Notes under the pieces: model-generated
Databases searched by the model: none
What the model saw: the letters and a program-made list of their open reading frames with translations, nothing else
Told to the model about the DNA's origin: nothing
Assembly (NCBI RefSeq): GCF_023074075.1
Contig: NZ_JADPKT010000061.1
Location: 1-54,569 of the forward strand
DNA: 54,569 nucleotides
Direction of reading: 5' to 3'
From: Bradyrhizobium sp. 138
Lineage (GTDB): Bacteria > Pseudomonadota > Alphaproteobacteria > Rhizobiales > Xanthobacteraceae
In this document: positions 16,873 to 25,797 of the stretch, piece after piece
Numbering within the stretch: the stretch's first letter is position 1
Layout of the letters: each line of letters begins with the position of its first letter
Position numbers and translations under genes: made by a program

Positions 16873-19800
16873 TCACCACGTATCGATACACGGCCGCTTC
16901 TTTCCCGTCCTCGTCGGCGGCTTCGGCACGGAGCGCAGGCCCGCCATGATCCATCGCCGGGTCTCGGCGGAGTCGATGACGTTGTCGATCTCGAACACCG
17001 ATGCGATCGAGACGGCTTTCCCGTTGGCGTAGAGTTCGGCGACCTTGTTGCGGTAATAGGTCTCGCGCTCCTCGGGATCGGCGATCGCCTCCATCTCCTT
17101 GCGGAAGCCGAGACGGACATAGCCCTCCAGCCCCATGCCGCCGAACTCGCCGGTCGGCCAGGCCGCGGTGAAGAACGAGGCGTGGAAGCCGCCGCCGATC
17201 ATCGACTGCGCGCCGAGACCATAGCCCTTGCGCAGCACGATGCCGAACAAGGGCACGGTGAGGCTCGCACCTGTGACGAACATGCGCGAGACGTGCCGCA
17301 CGATCGCGGTCTTCTCGGCTTCGGGCCCGACCATGAAGCCGGGCGTGTCGCAGAGCGAGACGATCGGCAGATCGAAGGCATCACAGAGCTGGAGGAAGCG
17401 CGCGGCCTTGTCGCCGGCATCGGCATCGATGGCGCCGCCGAGATGGCGCGGATTGTTGGCGATCAGGCCGAACGGCTTGCCCTCGATGCGGATCAGCGCG
17501 GTGATCATGCCGAGGCCGTAATCGCGGCGGAACTCCAGCACGCTGTCCTTGTCGGCGACGAGGTCGATCACGCTGCGGATGTCGTAGACGCGCAGGCGGT
17601 TCTCAGGGATCGCGCGGCGGAGCAGGCGCTGGTCGGCGGCCTGCCATTCCGTCACCGCGCCCTGGAAATAGGAGAGGTACTTCTGCGCGACGCGGGTTGC
17701 CTCTTCCTCGTCTTCGACCAGGATGTCGATGACGCCGTTCGGCGACTGGAACGACACAGGGCCGACCTCCGCCGGATGATAGACGCCGAGGCCGCCGCCC
17801 TCGATCATGGCGGGACCGCCCATGCCGATCGAGGCGTTCTTGGTCGCGATGATGACGTCGCAACAGCCGAGCATCGCGGCGTTGCCGGCGAAGCAATAGC
17901 CGGAAACCACACCCACGACCGGGACAAGGCCGGACAGCCTTGCGAACTGCACGAAGGAGGGGCCGTCGAGGCCGGTCATGCCGAGCCGGTCGGTGTCGCC
18001 GGGCCGGCCGCCGCCGCCTTCAGCGTAAAACACCAGCGGCACGCGCCAGTCTTCCGCAAGCGTCAGCATGCGGTCGATCTTCTTATGGTTCATGTGGCCC
18101 TGGGTGCCCGCGAGCACGGTGTAGTCGTAGGCGACGACGATGCAGCGCGCGCCTTCGGGTCCGAACTCCCGAGCATTCACCGTCGCGACGCCCATCACGA
18201 GGCCGTCGGCCGGCGTGTTCTTGATGAGGTCGTCGAGCTTGCGCCGACGCCGCTGTGCCGCGATCGCAAGGCTTCCGTACTCCATGAACGAGCCGTCATC
18301 GACGAGTTGGGCAACGTTCTCGCGCGCGGTGCGCTGGTTGGTGTTGCGGCGGCGCTCGACCGAGGACGGGCGGTTCGCATCCAGCGTGTTGGCCTGACGC
18401 GCGATCAGCTCGGCAAGATCGGGACGGATGTGATCGAGGTCGACATCGGCTTCCGCGGCCATGCTATCGGCCGCAACGTCGAGCGGCTCGAGATACATGA
18501 TGGCTTCGCCATGCATCAGCGTGACGCCGTCGCCGGCGGCGAGCTTCATGACCCGGCCGCCCTGCTCGGCCATGACGAGATGCTCCATCTTCATGGACTC
18601 GATCACCGCGAGCTGCTGCCCGGGGCGCACGATCTCACCTTCCTTCACCTGGATGGTGACGATGGTGCCTTGCAAGGGCGCTGCGACCATCAACGTGCCT
18701 TCGGGCACCACTTGCGCGACGTGCGCTTCGGTGCCGTGATCGCCGCTCTGCTCGGTCGCGGCGAAGTAGAGCGGCTTGGCCGCGCCATCGGCGGCTTCCA
18801 CGAGCTTGGCAATATTGCGGTCGATGAAATCGGTCGCGATGCGGTTCGTCCTGAAATCGGGATGCGCGAGCACCGCCTGGAGGAAGGCGATGTTGGTGAC
18901 GACGCCGTCGATCCGGAACTCACGCAAGGCGCGCGAGGCTTTTGCGACAACGTCATGCCAGGCTTCGCCCGGTGTATGCACGATGACTTTGGCCAGCAGC
19001 GAGTCGAAGGCCGCGCTGGTCTTGTAGCCGGCATAACCAAAGCTATCGACGCGGACGCCGGGGCCCGAGGGCGGCTCGAACAATGCGAGCACGCCGCCGG
19101 TCGGATGCGTCGCGCCCGTCTCGTCCAGCGTCTCCATGTTGATGCGAAGCTGCATGGCATAGCCGCGCGGCTTCGGGATCGAGCCCTGCACCAGGCCGAG
19201 CGCGGCCAGTGTGCTGCCCGCAGCAATCGCGAGCTGGGCGCGGACGACGTCGAGCCCGAGCACTTCTTCGGTGACGGTGTGCTCGACCTGAAGCCGCGGA
19301 TTGGCCTCGATGAAGGCAAAGCTGTCCTCGGCGGTGCCGTCGACGAGGAATTCGAACGTGCCGAGATTGTCGTAAGCGGCAGCCGTCGCGAGCTGCTTCG
19401 CCGCCTCGATGATGCGGCCGCGCAAGGGATCGCTCAGCGAGGGGCTCGGCGCCACCTCGATCAGCTTCTGGTGGCGGCGCTGGATGGTGCATTCGCGTTC
19501 CCAGAGATGGGAGATCGCACCGTGGTGGTCGCCGATGATCTGCACCTCGATATGACGCGCCTGCCGGATCAGCCGCTCGGCATAGACACCGTCGAAGCCG
19601 AACGCGGCCTTGGCCTCGGACTGGCAGCGCGCATAGGCTTCCGTAAGATCGGACGTGTTCTCCACCACGCGCATGCCGCGGCCGCCACCGCCGGCCATCG
19701 CCTTGATCACGACTGCCGCATTGCCGCCGAGGGAAGCGAAGAACGCCGTGATCTCGTCGAGCGACGACGGCCCGCTGGTGCCGGCAATGATCGGCACCCC

Positions 19801-20178
19801 GCAACGCTTTGCCAGTTGCCGGGCCGCGACCTTGTCGCCGAACAGCTCCAGCGCGGCCGGTTTTGGCCCGACGAAAACGATGCCTGCATCGCCGCAGGCC
19901 TTGGCGAACGCGGCATTTTCGCTGAGGAAGCCATAGCCGGGATGCACGGCATCGCAGCCGGCGCTCTTCGCCGCCTTCACCACCGCATCGATATCGAGAT
20001 AGGCCCGGGCGCCGCGGCCGGGAATTCCGACCGCCTCATCCGCAACGCGCACGTGCAGCGACAGCGCATCGTCCGCAGGATGGATCGCAACCGTCGCGAT
20101 GCCGGCGTCAGCCGCAGCACGTGCGATGCGGATAGCGATCTCGCCGCGATTGGCGATCAGGAGTTTCTTGAACGACAT
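16873..20178 (-). CDS. single-chain biotin-dependent acyl-CoA carboxylase (BC-BCCP-CT fusion)
   Basis: One 1101-residue polypeptide carries all three activities. Residues 1-450 are biotin carboxylase (KKLLIANRGEIAIRIARAA, the GGGGRGMR ATP loop, then LQVEHTVTEEV). Residues about 505-570 are the biotin carrier domain with ESMKMEH, K530 being the predicted biotinylation site. Residues 590-1100 are carboxyltransferase with N and C halves (GHMNHKKIDRM; then FGLIANNPRHLGGAIDADAG). Most bacterial acyl-CoA carboxylases are split into subunits; this architecture matches the single-chain long-chain acyl-CoA carboxylases. The ATG at 20178 starts 12 bp after the acyl-CoA ligase stop, so the two are cotranscribed. 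Acyl specificity cannot be read from sequence. Confidence 0.9.
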   Translation of the reverse strand: MSFKKLLIANRGEIAIRIARAAADAGIATVAIHPADDALSLHVRVADEAVGIPGRGARAYLDIDAVVKAAKSAGCDAVHPGYGFLSENAAFAKACGDAGIVFVGPKPAALELFGDKVAARQLAKRCGVPIIAGTSGPSSLDEITAFFASLGGNAAVVIKAMAGGGGRGMRVVENTSDLTEAYARCQSEAKAAFGFDGVYAERLIRQARHIEVQIIGDHHGAISHLWERECTIQRRHQKLIEVAPSPSLSDPLRGRIIEAAKQLATAAAYDNLGTFEFLVDGTAEDSFAFIEANPRLQVEHTVTEEVLGLDVVRAQLAIAAGSTLAALGLVQGSIPKPRGYAMQLRINMETLDETGATHPTGGVLALFEPPSGPGVRVDSFGYAGYKTSAAFDSLLAKVIVHTPGEAWHDVVAKASRALREFRIDGVVTNIAFLQAVLAHPDFRTNRIATDFIDRNIAKLVEAADGAAKPLYFAATEQSGDHGTEAHVAQVVPEGTLMVAAPLQGTIVTIQVKEGEIVRPGQQLAVIESMKMEHLVMAEQGGRVMKLAAGDGVTLMHGEAIMYLEPLDVAADSMAAEADVDLDHIRPDLAELIARQANTLDANRPSSVERRRNTNQRTARENVAQLVDDGSFMEYGSLAIAAQRRRRKLDDLIKNTPADGLVMGVATVNAREFGPEGARCIVVAYDYTVLAGTQGHMNHKKIDRMLTLAEDWRVPLVFYAEGGGGRPGDTDRLGMTGLDGPSFVQFARLSGLVPVVGVVSGYCFAGNAAMLGCCDVIIATKNASIGMGGPAMIEGGGLGVYHPAEVGPVSFQSPNGVIDILVEDEEEATRVAQKYLSYFQGAVTEWQAADQRLLRRAIPENRLRVYDIRSVIDLVADKDSVLEFRRDYGLGMITALIRIEGKPFGLIANNPRHLGGAIDADAGDKAARFLQLCDAFDLPIVSLCDTPGFMVGPEAEKTAIVRHVSRMFVTGASLTVPLFGIVLRKGYGLGAQSMIGGGFHASFFTAAWPTGEFGGMGLEGYVRLGFRKEMEAIADPEERETYYRNKVAELYANGKAVSIASVFEIDNVIDSAETRRWIMAGLRSVPKPPTRTGKKRPCIDTW

Positions 20179-20190
20179 CGTATCTCTCAC

Positions 20191-21912
20191 TCAAACGGCA
20201 GCAGGACGGTTGGGATCGAGGTCCTGCTTCTTCACCTTGCCTGTCGCCGTCAGCGGCAGGGCTTCAATGATGCGGATCTCCGGCACCTTGTAGACGGCCA
20301 TGCGCTCGGCGCACCAGGCGCGCAGGGCTTCCGCAGAGATGGTGCCGACCGCCTCCGGCTTGAGCTGGATATAGGCCACTGGCACCTGGCCCTTGTCAGG
20401 GTCGTCGCGCCCGACCACGCCCGAGCCAAGCACCTTCGGATGCTGTCCCAGCAGCGCCTCGATCTCCGGCGGAAACACGCTCATGCCTTTGACCTTCAGC
20501 ATCTCCTTGCGGCGGCCGAGGAAGTGCAGGAAGCCGTCCTTGTCGATGGTGCCGATGTCGCCGGTGCGCAGCCAACCGTCGATGAGCGACTCCGCGGTCG
20601 CCTCCGGCTTGTTCCAGTAGCTTTTGAGCAGCGACGGCGTGCGCACGCGGATCTCGCCTTCTGCGCCAAGCGGCAGCAGCGCGCCGGTCTCGAACTCGGT
20701 GATCTTGAACTCCGCGCCGGGGACCGGCAGGCCGACGAAGATCGGCTGGTTGTCGAGGTCGAAGTCATCGTCCTGGAAGCCGGCCGTGAAGGTGTTGGAG
20801 GTATGGGTCTCCGTCATGCCCCAGGCCGCCTCCATCAGGATCGTGCCGGTGAGATCCTTCCAGCGCTTGCGGTAGTCGGCATTGAGCTTCTTGACGAAGG
20901 ACACGACGCGCACCTGCTTCAAGGACGACAGGTCGAACTCGCTCCAGCGTGGATGGTCCATCATCTCGACCGCGCTGTCGACCGGCATCGCGGTGATCGT
21001 GACCTTGTACTTGTCGATCGCCGCCATCGCGCCGACGGCGTCCCATCGCGCCAGCAGAACCAGCGTGCCCCCGGAGAACAGCGGGAAGATCAGGCCGGAA
21101 TTCTCGCCCGCGATCCAGAACTCGGGAAAGAACGACAGGAACACGCTGCTCTCGTCCGACGGCACCGAGATGCCGTAATTGGCCGCGGCCGTATAGACCA
21201 TGTCGCGATGGGTATGGACGCAGCCCTTGGGCATGCCGGTGGTGCCGCCGGTGTAGTTGAGTGCTGCGACGTCATCGAGCTCGGGCGCCGGCAGCGGCGT
21301 CGGCGCAGGCATTGCGGCGAGTGCGGGCAGCAGATCGGTCGCGACTTCGACTGCGACGCGCGGCGTGCGGATCGAGTCCGGCGTCGGAAATGCCGGCGCA
21401 GCAGGAACGACGTCGGCAAAGCTGGTGACGATGATTTCGCGCAGGCGCACCTCGTCCCTGACCTGCTCGATGACCGGCATGAGTTGGTCCAACGCCACGA
21501 TCACTTCCGCCTGGGTGTCGTTGAGCGCGTAGGACAGCTCGAACGCGCGCGACAGCGGGCTGACCGGGACATGGATCGCGCCGAGCTTCAGGATGCCGAA
21601 GAACACGATGTGGAATTGCGGGCAGTTCGGCAGGAACACGGCGACGCGGTCGCCCTTGTCGACGCCCTTGGCCGCGAGCAGCGCGGCAAAACGGTCGCTC
21701 TGCCGGTCGAGATCCGCGTAGGTCGTGACGTGACCGTAGAAGATCACCGCAGGCCGCTCGGGGCTGCGCTTCGCCCAGGCGCGCAGATATTCCGTCAAGG
21801 GAACTTCGCCGTGCAGATAGTTCGGCGAACGCGGCATGCCGTTCGGCCAGGCCTTGTCCCACAGGCCGCGCAAGGTGGCGAGGTATTCCTGTTCGTTGAG
21901 GCCTGGGCTCAT
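20191..21912 (-). CDS. acyl-CoA ligase (AMP-binding family)
   Basis: The 573-residue protein is an ANL-superfamily acid:CoA ligase. The phosphate-binding loop NYTGGTTGMPKGCVH, the WGMTETHTS adenylate motif, GWLRTGDIGTIDKDGFLHF, GRRKEMLKVKGMSVFPPEIE and the C-terminal catalytic lysine region LTATGKVKKQDL are all present. It would activate a carboxylic acid to its CoA thioester, presumably feeding the cotranscribed carboxylase. The sequence is of the medium/long-chain ligase type, but no substrate can be named. It has an ATG at 21912 after GGGGAGACG. A 14 bp palindrome lies 34-47 bp upstream. Confidence 0.9.
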   Translation of the reverse strand: MSPGLNEQEYLATLRGLWDKAWPNGMPRSPNYLHGEVPLTEYLRAWAKRSPERPAVIFYGHVTTYADLDRQSDRFAALLAAKGVDKGDRVAVFLPNCPQFHIVFFGILKLGAIHVPVSPLSRAFELSYALNDTQAEVIVALDQLMPVIEQVRDEVRLREIIVTSFADVVPAAPAFPTPDSIRTPRVAVEVATDLLPALAAMPAPTPLPAPELDDVAALNYTGGTTGMPKGCVHTHRDMVYTAAANYGISVPSDESSVFLSFFPEFWIAGENSGLIFPLFSGGTLVLLARWDAVGAMAAIDKYKVTITAMPVDSAVEMMDHPRWSEFDLSSLKQVRVVSFVKKLNADYRKRWKDLTGTILMEAAWGMTETHTSNTFTAGFQDDDFDLDNQPIFVGLPVPGAEFKITEFETGALLPLGAEGEIRVRTPSLLKSYWNKPEATAESLIDGWLRTGDIGTIDKDGFLHFLGRRKEMLKVKGMSVFPPEIEALLGQHPKVLGSGVVGRDDPDKGQVPVAYIQLKPEAVGTISAEALRAWCAERMAVYKVPEIRIIEALPLTATGKVKKQDLDPNRPAAV

Positions 21913-21945
21913 GACGTCTCCCCGTGCTGCTTTTCTTTTCGCGCG

Positions 21946-21959
21946 GGCACGAACGTGCC
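21946..21959. promoter_or_regulatory. palindrome GGCACG-AA-CGTGCC upstream of the ligase-carboxylase operon
   Basis: This 14 bp inverted repeat with a two-base centre lies 34-47 bp upstream of the acyl-CoA ligase start codon, where an operator or activator site would sit. No clear sigma-54 -24/-12 element was found next to it, so its link to the AcoR-like activator is a guess. Confidence 0.4.
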
Positions 21960-22017
21960 GTCACGCGACGTCGTTACACGTCGAGCACGGCAGAGGTCAT
22001 GTCAAGGAAAACAGCAT

Positions 22018-22045
22018 CCGCGTCGCGGCCGATGCCGCGACGCGG
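22018..22045 (-). terminator. 12 bp perfect hairpin downstream of the chemoreceptor gene
   Basis: A 12 bp perfect stem with a four-base loop (arms 22018-22029 and 22034-22045, arm sequence CCGCGTCGCGGC) lies 29 bp beyond the chemoreceptor stop codon. On the minus strand it is followed by ATGCTGTTTTCC, a short T-run that is not directly adjacent. It is probably a terminator or transcript-stabilising hairpin separating the chemoreceptor from the ligase operon. Confidence 0.5.
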
Positions 22046-22074
22046 AAAAAGCAGCCGTGTTGCAGCGCTCTTCG

Positions 22075-23757
22075 TTACGCCGCGCGCACGCCCGCGACGA
22101 AGGTGCTGACCTCGTCCTCGAGCGATTGCAGCTTCTGCGTCAGCCGGCCACTCGATTGCAGCACGAGGCCGGCGGCCTGTCCGGTCTCCGCGGTCGCATC
22201 GGTGACGCCGGAGATGTTTTGCGAGACCTGGTCGGTGCCGGAGGCCGCCTCCTGCACGCTGTGGGCGATCGCCTGCGTGGCCGCGCCCTGCTCCTCGACG
22301 GCGGCGGCGATCGAGGAGGAGATCTCGTTGACCTCCATGATGGTGGCGCGGATGCTCTCGATGTTGCCGACGACCTGATTGGTCTCGGCCTGGATCGCGG
22401 TGATCTGCGCGCCGATCTCGTCGGTCGCCTTCGCGGTCTGGCTCGCCAGCGACTTCACTTCGCTCGCGACCACCGCAAAGCCCTTGCCGGCTTCGCCGGC
22501 CCGCGCCGCCTCGATGGTGGCGTTGAGCGCGAGCAAATTGGTCTGCGAGGCGATCTGGTTGATGAGGTCGATGACCTCGCCGATCTTGTGCGCGGCCGCA
22601 GCCAGCCCCTGCACGGTGTCGTTGGTGCGTTGTCCGTCGGCGGCGGCCTTGTCGGCCACGGTCGCGGCCTGCGCGACGCGCTGGCTGATCTCCGATATCG
22701 AGGACGACAATTCGCCGGCGGCGGAGGCCACCGTCTGCACGTTGCTCGAGGCCTGCTGGCAGGCGGATGCGACGAAGCTCGCGCGATCGCTTGCCCTGTT
22801 CGCGGTCTCCGACATGCCTTGGGCAGCCTGCTGCATCGCACGTGCTTCGTTGAAGACCTCGCGGACGACAGCCTGGACGCTCGCCTCGAACTTGCCGGCG
22901 AGATCGGCCATCGCCTTGCGCTTTTCCTCGTCGGCCTTGCGCTTCATCTCTTCCTGCTCGGCATGCATCCGGCCGACCGCCGATGCGTTGTCCTTGAACA
23001 CGGCGAGCGCCTTGGCGAGCCCGCCGACCTCGTTGCTGCGGTCGGTATAGGGCACCTCGAAGGCGCTGTCGCCGGATGCGAGGCGCTCGGTCAGCGCGGT
23101 GATCTTGGCAAGCGGCCGGGTCACGCTGCGACCGATCACGAACGACGCGCCGAGGACCAGGACCAGCACGGCCAGACAGACGTAACCGAACGTCGTCGCG
23201 GCCTGGCGGAAGACGGCGTCGACGTCGTCGAGATAGATGCCGGTGCCGATGATCCAGCCCCAGGGCGCAAAGCCCTTCACATAGGAGATTTTCCCGACGG
23301 GCTGGTCGAAGCCGGGCTTCGGCCAGAGGTAGCCGTAGAAGCCCGCCCCCTGCTTCTTGACGACGTCGACGAAGCCCATGAACAATGCGTTGCCGGCGGG
23401 GTCCTTCATGCCGGACAGATCCTTGCCGTCGAGCTCGGGCTTGATCGGATGCATGACCATCTTGGGGGCCATGTCGTTGATCCAGAAATACTCGACCTTG
23501 TCGTAACGCAGGCTCTTGATTTCGGCCATGGCGGCGGCCTGGGCCTGCTCGCGCGGGAGTTTTCCCTCGCTCTCGAGCTTCTGATAGTGCGCGAGGATGC
23601 CGTAGCCGATATCCACCATGTGCTGCGTCTTGGCCTGGCGATCGGCGACCATCTGCGCGCGCAGGGTCGACAGCGCAATCGGCGCCAGCGCGATCATGCC
23701 GAGGAGGCTGATGCCGACAATCAGAACCAGCTTGAAACTGATGCGGGAGAAAATCAT
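22075..23757 (-). CDS. methyl-accepting chemotaxis protein with a periplasmic Cache domain
   Basis: The 560-residue receptor has a transmembrane helix at about 8-30, a single-Cache (sCache_2-like) sensor at about 40-185 (YFWINDMAPKMVMHP, FAPWGWIIGTGIYLDD), a second helix at about 190-212, a HAMP linker and a cytoplasmic signalling domain. The hairpin tip (EVIDLINQIASQTNLLALNA, then TIEAARAGEAGKGFAVVA) is intact. Cache domains of this type often bind short organic acids. The ATG at 23757 is preferred over an in-frame TTG at 23769. It lies upstream of the acid-activating ligase operon, though probably as a separate transcript. Confidence 0.92.
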   Translation of the reverse strand: MIFSRISFKLVLIVGISLLGMIALAPIALSTLRAQMVADRQAKTQHMVDIGYGILAHYQKLESEGKLPREQAQAAAMAEIKSLRYDKVEYFWINDMAPKMVMHPIKPELDGKDLSGMKDPAGNALFMGFVDVVKKQGAGFYGYLWPKPGFDQPVGKISYVKGFAPWGWIIGTGIYLDDVDAVFRQAATTFGYVCLAVLVLVLGASFVIGRSVTRPLAKITALTERLASGDSAFEVPYTDRSNEVGGLAKALAVFKDNASAVGRMHAEQEEMKRKADEEKRKAMADLAGKFEASVQAVVREVFNEARAMQQAAQGMSETANRASDRASFVASACQQASSNVQTVASAAGELSSSISEISQRVAQAATVADKAAADGQRTNDTVQGLAAAAHKIGEVIDLINQIASQTNLLALNATIEAARAGEAGKGFAVVASEVKSLASQTAKATDEIGAQITAIQAETNQVVGNIESIRATIMEVNEISSSIAAAVEEQGAATQAIAHSVQEAASGTDQVSQNISGVTDATAETGQAAGLVLQSSGRLTQKLQSLEDEVSTFVAGVRAA

Positions 23758-24039
23758 CGGAACTCGCAAAATTGGTGGTGCAGATATGCCAGATTATCCC
23801 GATCCCCTTAGCAAAGGCTTAAGCATTCGGTTCCCCCAAACGGCCGCCGAAGGCCTGCGGCTGCGCACCGCTTCCGTATTTTTACGTCACGGCCCCGCAT
23901 CCGAATGTAAAGCTCTTCAAAACTAGAACACCTCGATATCGCCCGTCCGCGCGTTGACTTGGAGAGGGCTCTGGCAGAACGATCGATGCAGACATCAGCG
24001 CCCGCTTTGGCGTGAGCGCAGCCAAGTGCCAGAGGCTCC

Positions 24040-24540
24040 ATGCAATCATCGACATCACGAGGGTCTCTCGACCTTCCCGCCCTCAGCGCGGCGGAACGAC
24101 TCTTCATCTGGGGTTTCAGGGCCAAGGCGCGCAGCGGAGGCGCCGTTCCGACCGCCGCCGACATCCAGCAAGTGTACGACCATTTTCGCGTGGGCGATGC
24201 CGTGCTCTCGCTGGAAGCCATCATCGAGATTTTTGCCTGCACGGCGCATACGGCGATCGAGGTGCACTGCCCGACTTGTCCGCGCATGTCGGACAGCGAG
24301 CACGCAATTCTGCACGCCATTGCCGCGGCACAACAGGACCGCATCGACATCGCGCGCGAACGGTTCGAGAGCTGGCTGCCGCCGGTCGGTGCCGACTGGG
24401 CGCTCGCGCCTGTGCAGGGTCTGGCGACGATCTTCCGCATGGCGGGTCTCATCCTGCCCGACCGGCACGTGCGCGCCTTCGACCATGATCGGACCATGGC
24501 GATGAAGAGCTGGCTGGTCGGAAGCCCGACGCTGCACTGA
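24040..24540 (+). CDS. unknown 166-aa protein, first of a paralogous pair
   Basis: I do not recognise a named family. The protein is predicted mostly helical, with a C-x2-C pair in HCPTCPRMSDSEHAILHAIA at about residues 86-105. The segment RMSDSEHAILHAIAAAQQ aligns with RLSNDEAELMRLLAVARR in the next gene, and the flanking helices and a downstream (V-x-x-L-A) stretch also line up, so the two look like diverged paralogues. AGAGG lies just upstream of the ATG. It is divergent from the chemoreceptor gene and is followed after 11 bp by its partner. Confidence 0.65.
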   Translation: MQSSTSRGSLDLPALSAAERLFIWGFRAKARSGGAVPTAADIQQVYDHFRVGDAVLSLEAIIEIFACTAHTAIEVHCPTCPRMSDSEHAILHAIAAAQQDRIDIARERFESWLPPVGADWALAPVQGLATIFRMAGLILPDRHVRAFDHDRTMAMKSWLVGSPTLH

Positions 24541-24551
24541 CGAGATCGTTC

Positions 24552-25025
24552 ATGATCCCAGATGTTTGCGGTTCTGCGGCGATCCCGGACGCCGGCCAGG
24601 TGCGGCTCTGTCCGCTGCAGGCCGCGCTCGCGGCGCGCCCCTGCATCGACGCTTACGATGATTTCTGCCGGGTCGCGCTGTCGCTGTTCCGATTCATCGG
24701 GGCGGCCTATACGACCGGCGCGTCCGATTGCTGGGAAGCGGCCTATCGCTTTGCCGACGAAGCGCCGGGCATTTCCGACAGTGCGCTGCTGGTGGCACGG
24801 GCCGCCGCGCTGGTCAGGATCCTGCGCAGCGGCCGGCCGTGCGAGCTGTGCTTCATGCCGCCGTCCTGCCGCCGCCTGTCCAACGACGAGGCGGAGTTGA
24901 TGCGGTTGCTGGCGGTCGCGCGCCGCAACCAGCCGGGCGAGCTTGAATCCATCGTTGGCCAGCTCGTCGGCGCCGGCAAGGAAGATGCGGCAACGCGGGC
25001 AGTCAACGCGCTGGCCTTGTGCTGA
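24552..25025 (+). CDS. unknown 157-aa protein, second of a paralogous pair
   Basis: No named family is recognised. It is predicted helical with a cysteine cluster CELCFMPPSC (C-x2-C-x5-C) followed by RRLSNDEAELMRLLAVARR, which matches the motif of the preceding gene. Extra cysteines occur near the N-terminus (about residues 6, 20, 31 and 39). It starts 11 bp after the upstream stop, implying cotranscription, and ends three bases from the stop of the convergent TetR gene. Metal binding by the cysteine cluster is possible but not shown. Confidence 0.65.
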   Translation: MIPDVCGSAAIPDAGQVRLCPLQAALAARPCIDAYDDFCRVALSLFRFIGAAYTTGASDCWEAAYRFADEAPGISDSALLVARAAALVRILRSGRPCELCFMPPSCRRLSNDEAELMRLLAVARRNQPGELESIVGQLVGAGKEDAATRAVNALALC

Positions 25026-25028
25026 CAT

Positions 25029-25628
25029 CTAGCCGCCTTTCCTGCCGAGCACGAGATCGATCGTGTGCGCGGCGACCTTGCGCAATTGCGGCTCGTCGCC
25101 GAAGGCACGTTCGAGCACGGCAAGGCCGCGCGTCACTGTGACGATGTGCAGCGCTGCGGCCGCAGGGCTTCCGCTGAACTCGCCGTGCTTCGCACCTGCC
25201 GACAACGTGTCCTGAACCAGTGCGGTAATGCGCGAGATGAGACCTGCAAAAGCCTGGCGCGCATCTTCATCAAGCCCCTCGCCTTCGGCGGCGCCGAGCT
25301 CCATCAAGCCGCGCGTCGTTGGACAGCCGCGCGGGGGCGTGCCCGCGCGGAAATTGGTGATGGTGAGATCGAAGAACGCCGTGAGGCGCTTGCGCAAGCT
25401 GCCTGTCCCGAGCGCCTTCTGCAGCGCTGCGAGATAATCCCCCGCATAACGTTCATAGGCCTGCAGGAACAGCGCTTCCTTGCTGCCGAAGGCATTGTAG
25501 AGGCTGCCGCGCTGGACGCCGGCATCCCGCGCGATGTCGGACAGCGAAGTGCCGCGCACGCCCTTGCGCCAGAACTGCTCGAACGCGATGCGCAGGACCT
25601 CGTCGTGATCGAATTCGCGCGGCCTCAA
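25029..25628 (-). CDS. TetR-family transcriptional repressor
   Basis: The 199-residue protein has a standard TetR DNA-binding domain (RIAFEQFWRKGVRGTSLSDI, GVQRGSLYNAFGSKEALF) and a ligand domain with RGCPTTRGLMELG typical of the AcrR/NemR-like branch. It is divergent from a tautomerase gene. Two copies of a TTGACA-type palindrome lie between the genes at 25648-25662 and 25675-25689, and are its probable operators for both directions. Confidence 0.9.
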   Translation of the reverse strand: MRPREFDHDEVLRIAFEQFWRKGVRGTSLSDIARDAGVQRGSLYNAFGSKEALFLQAYERYAGDYLAALQKALGTGSLRKRLTAFFDLTITNFRAGTPPRGCPTTRGLMELGAAEGEGLDEDARQAFAGLISRITALVQDTLSAGAKHGEFSGSPAAAALHIVTVTRGLAVLERAFGDEPQLRKVAAHTIDLVLGRKGG

Positions 25629-25647
25629 ACCCCACTCCTCAAAATAT

Positions 25648-25662
25648 TTGACACGGTGTCAA
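25648..25662. promoter_or_regulatory. probable TetR operator 1 (TTGACACGGTGTCAA)
   Basis: A 15 bp palindrome, perfect apart from its unavoidable centre base, lies 20 bp upstream of the TetR start codon. A near copy lies 27 bp further on. The half-site TTGACA also resembles a -35 element, so binding would block transcription. Confidence 0.7.
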
Positions 25663-25674
25663 TAACATGCTTTC

Positions 25675-25689
25675 TCGACATCGTGTCAA
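25675..25689. promoter_or_regulatory. probable TetR operator 2 (TCGACATCGTGTCAA)
   Basis: This 15 bp near-palindrome matches operator 1 at 12 of 15 positions, with a centre-to-centre spacing of 27 bp. The duplicated arrangement between divergent genes is what a TetR dimer pair usually needs. Confidence 0.65.
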
Positions 25690-25797
25690 AAACTGAACGG
25701 GATTGATAGCCCGCTTCGTCACTTGTTTCGTCAACCGGCCGAGCCGGCGGCGTCCACATCCGCCGCGCCGGGCAGGCCGCATGCAAAGGGACGCGCG

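Noticed and set aside
21913..22074. Sigma-54 promoter (-24/-12) ahead of the acyl-CoA ligase
   Set aside because: The GGCAC within the palindrome lacks a properly spaced TTGC element. Only the palindrome itself is reported.
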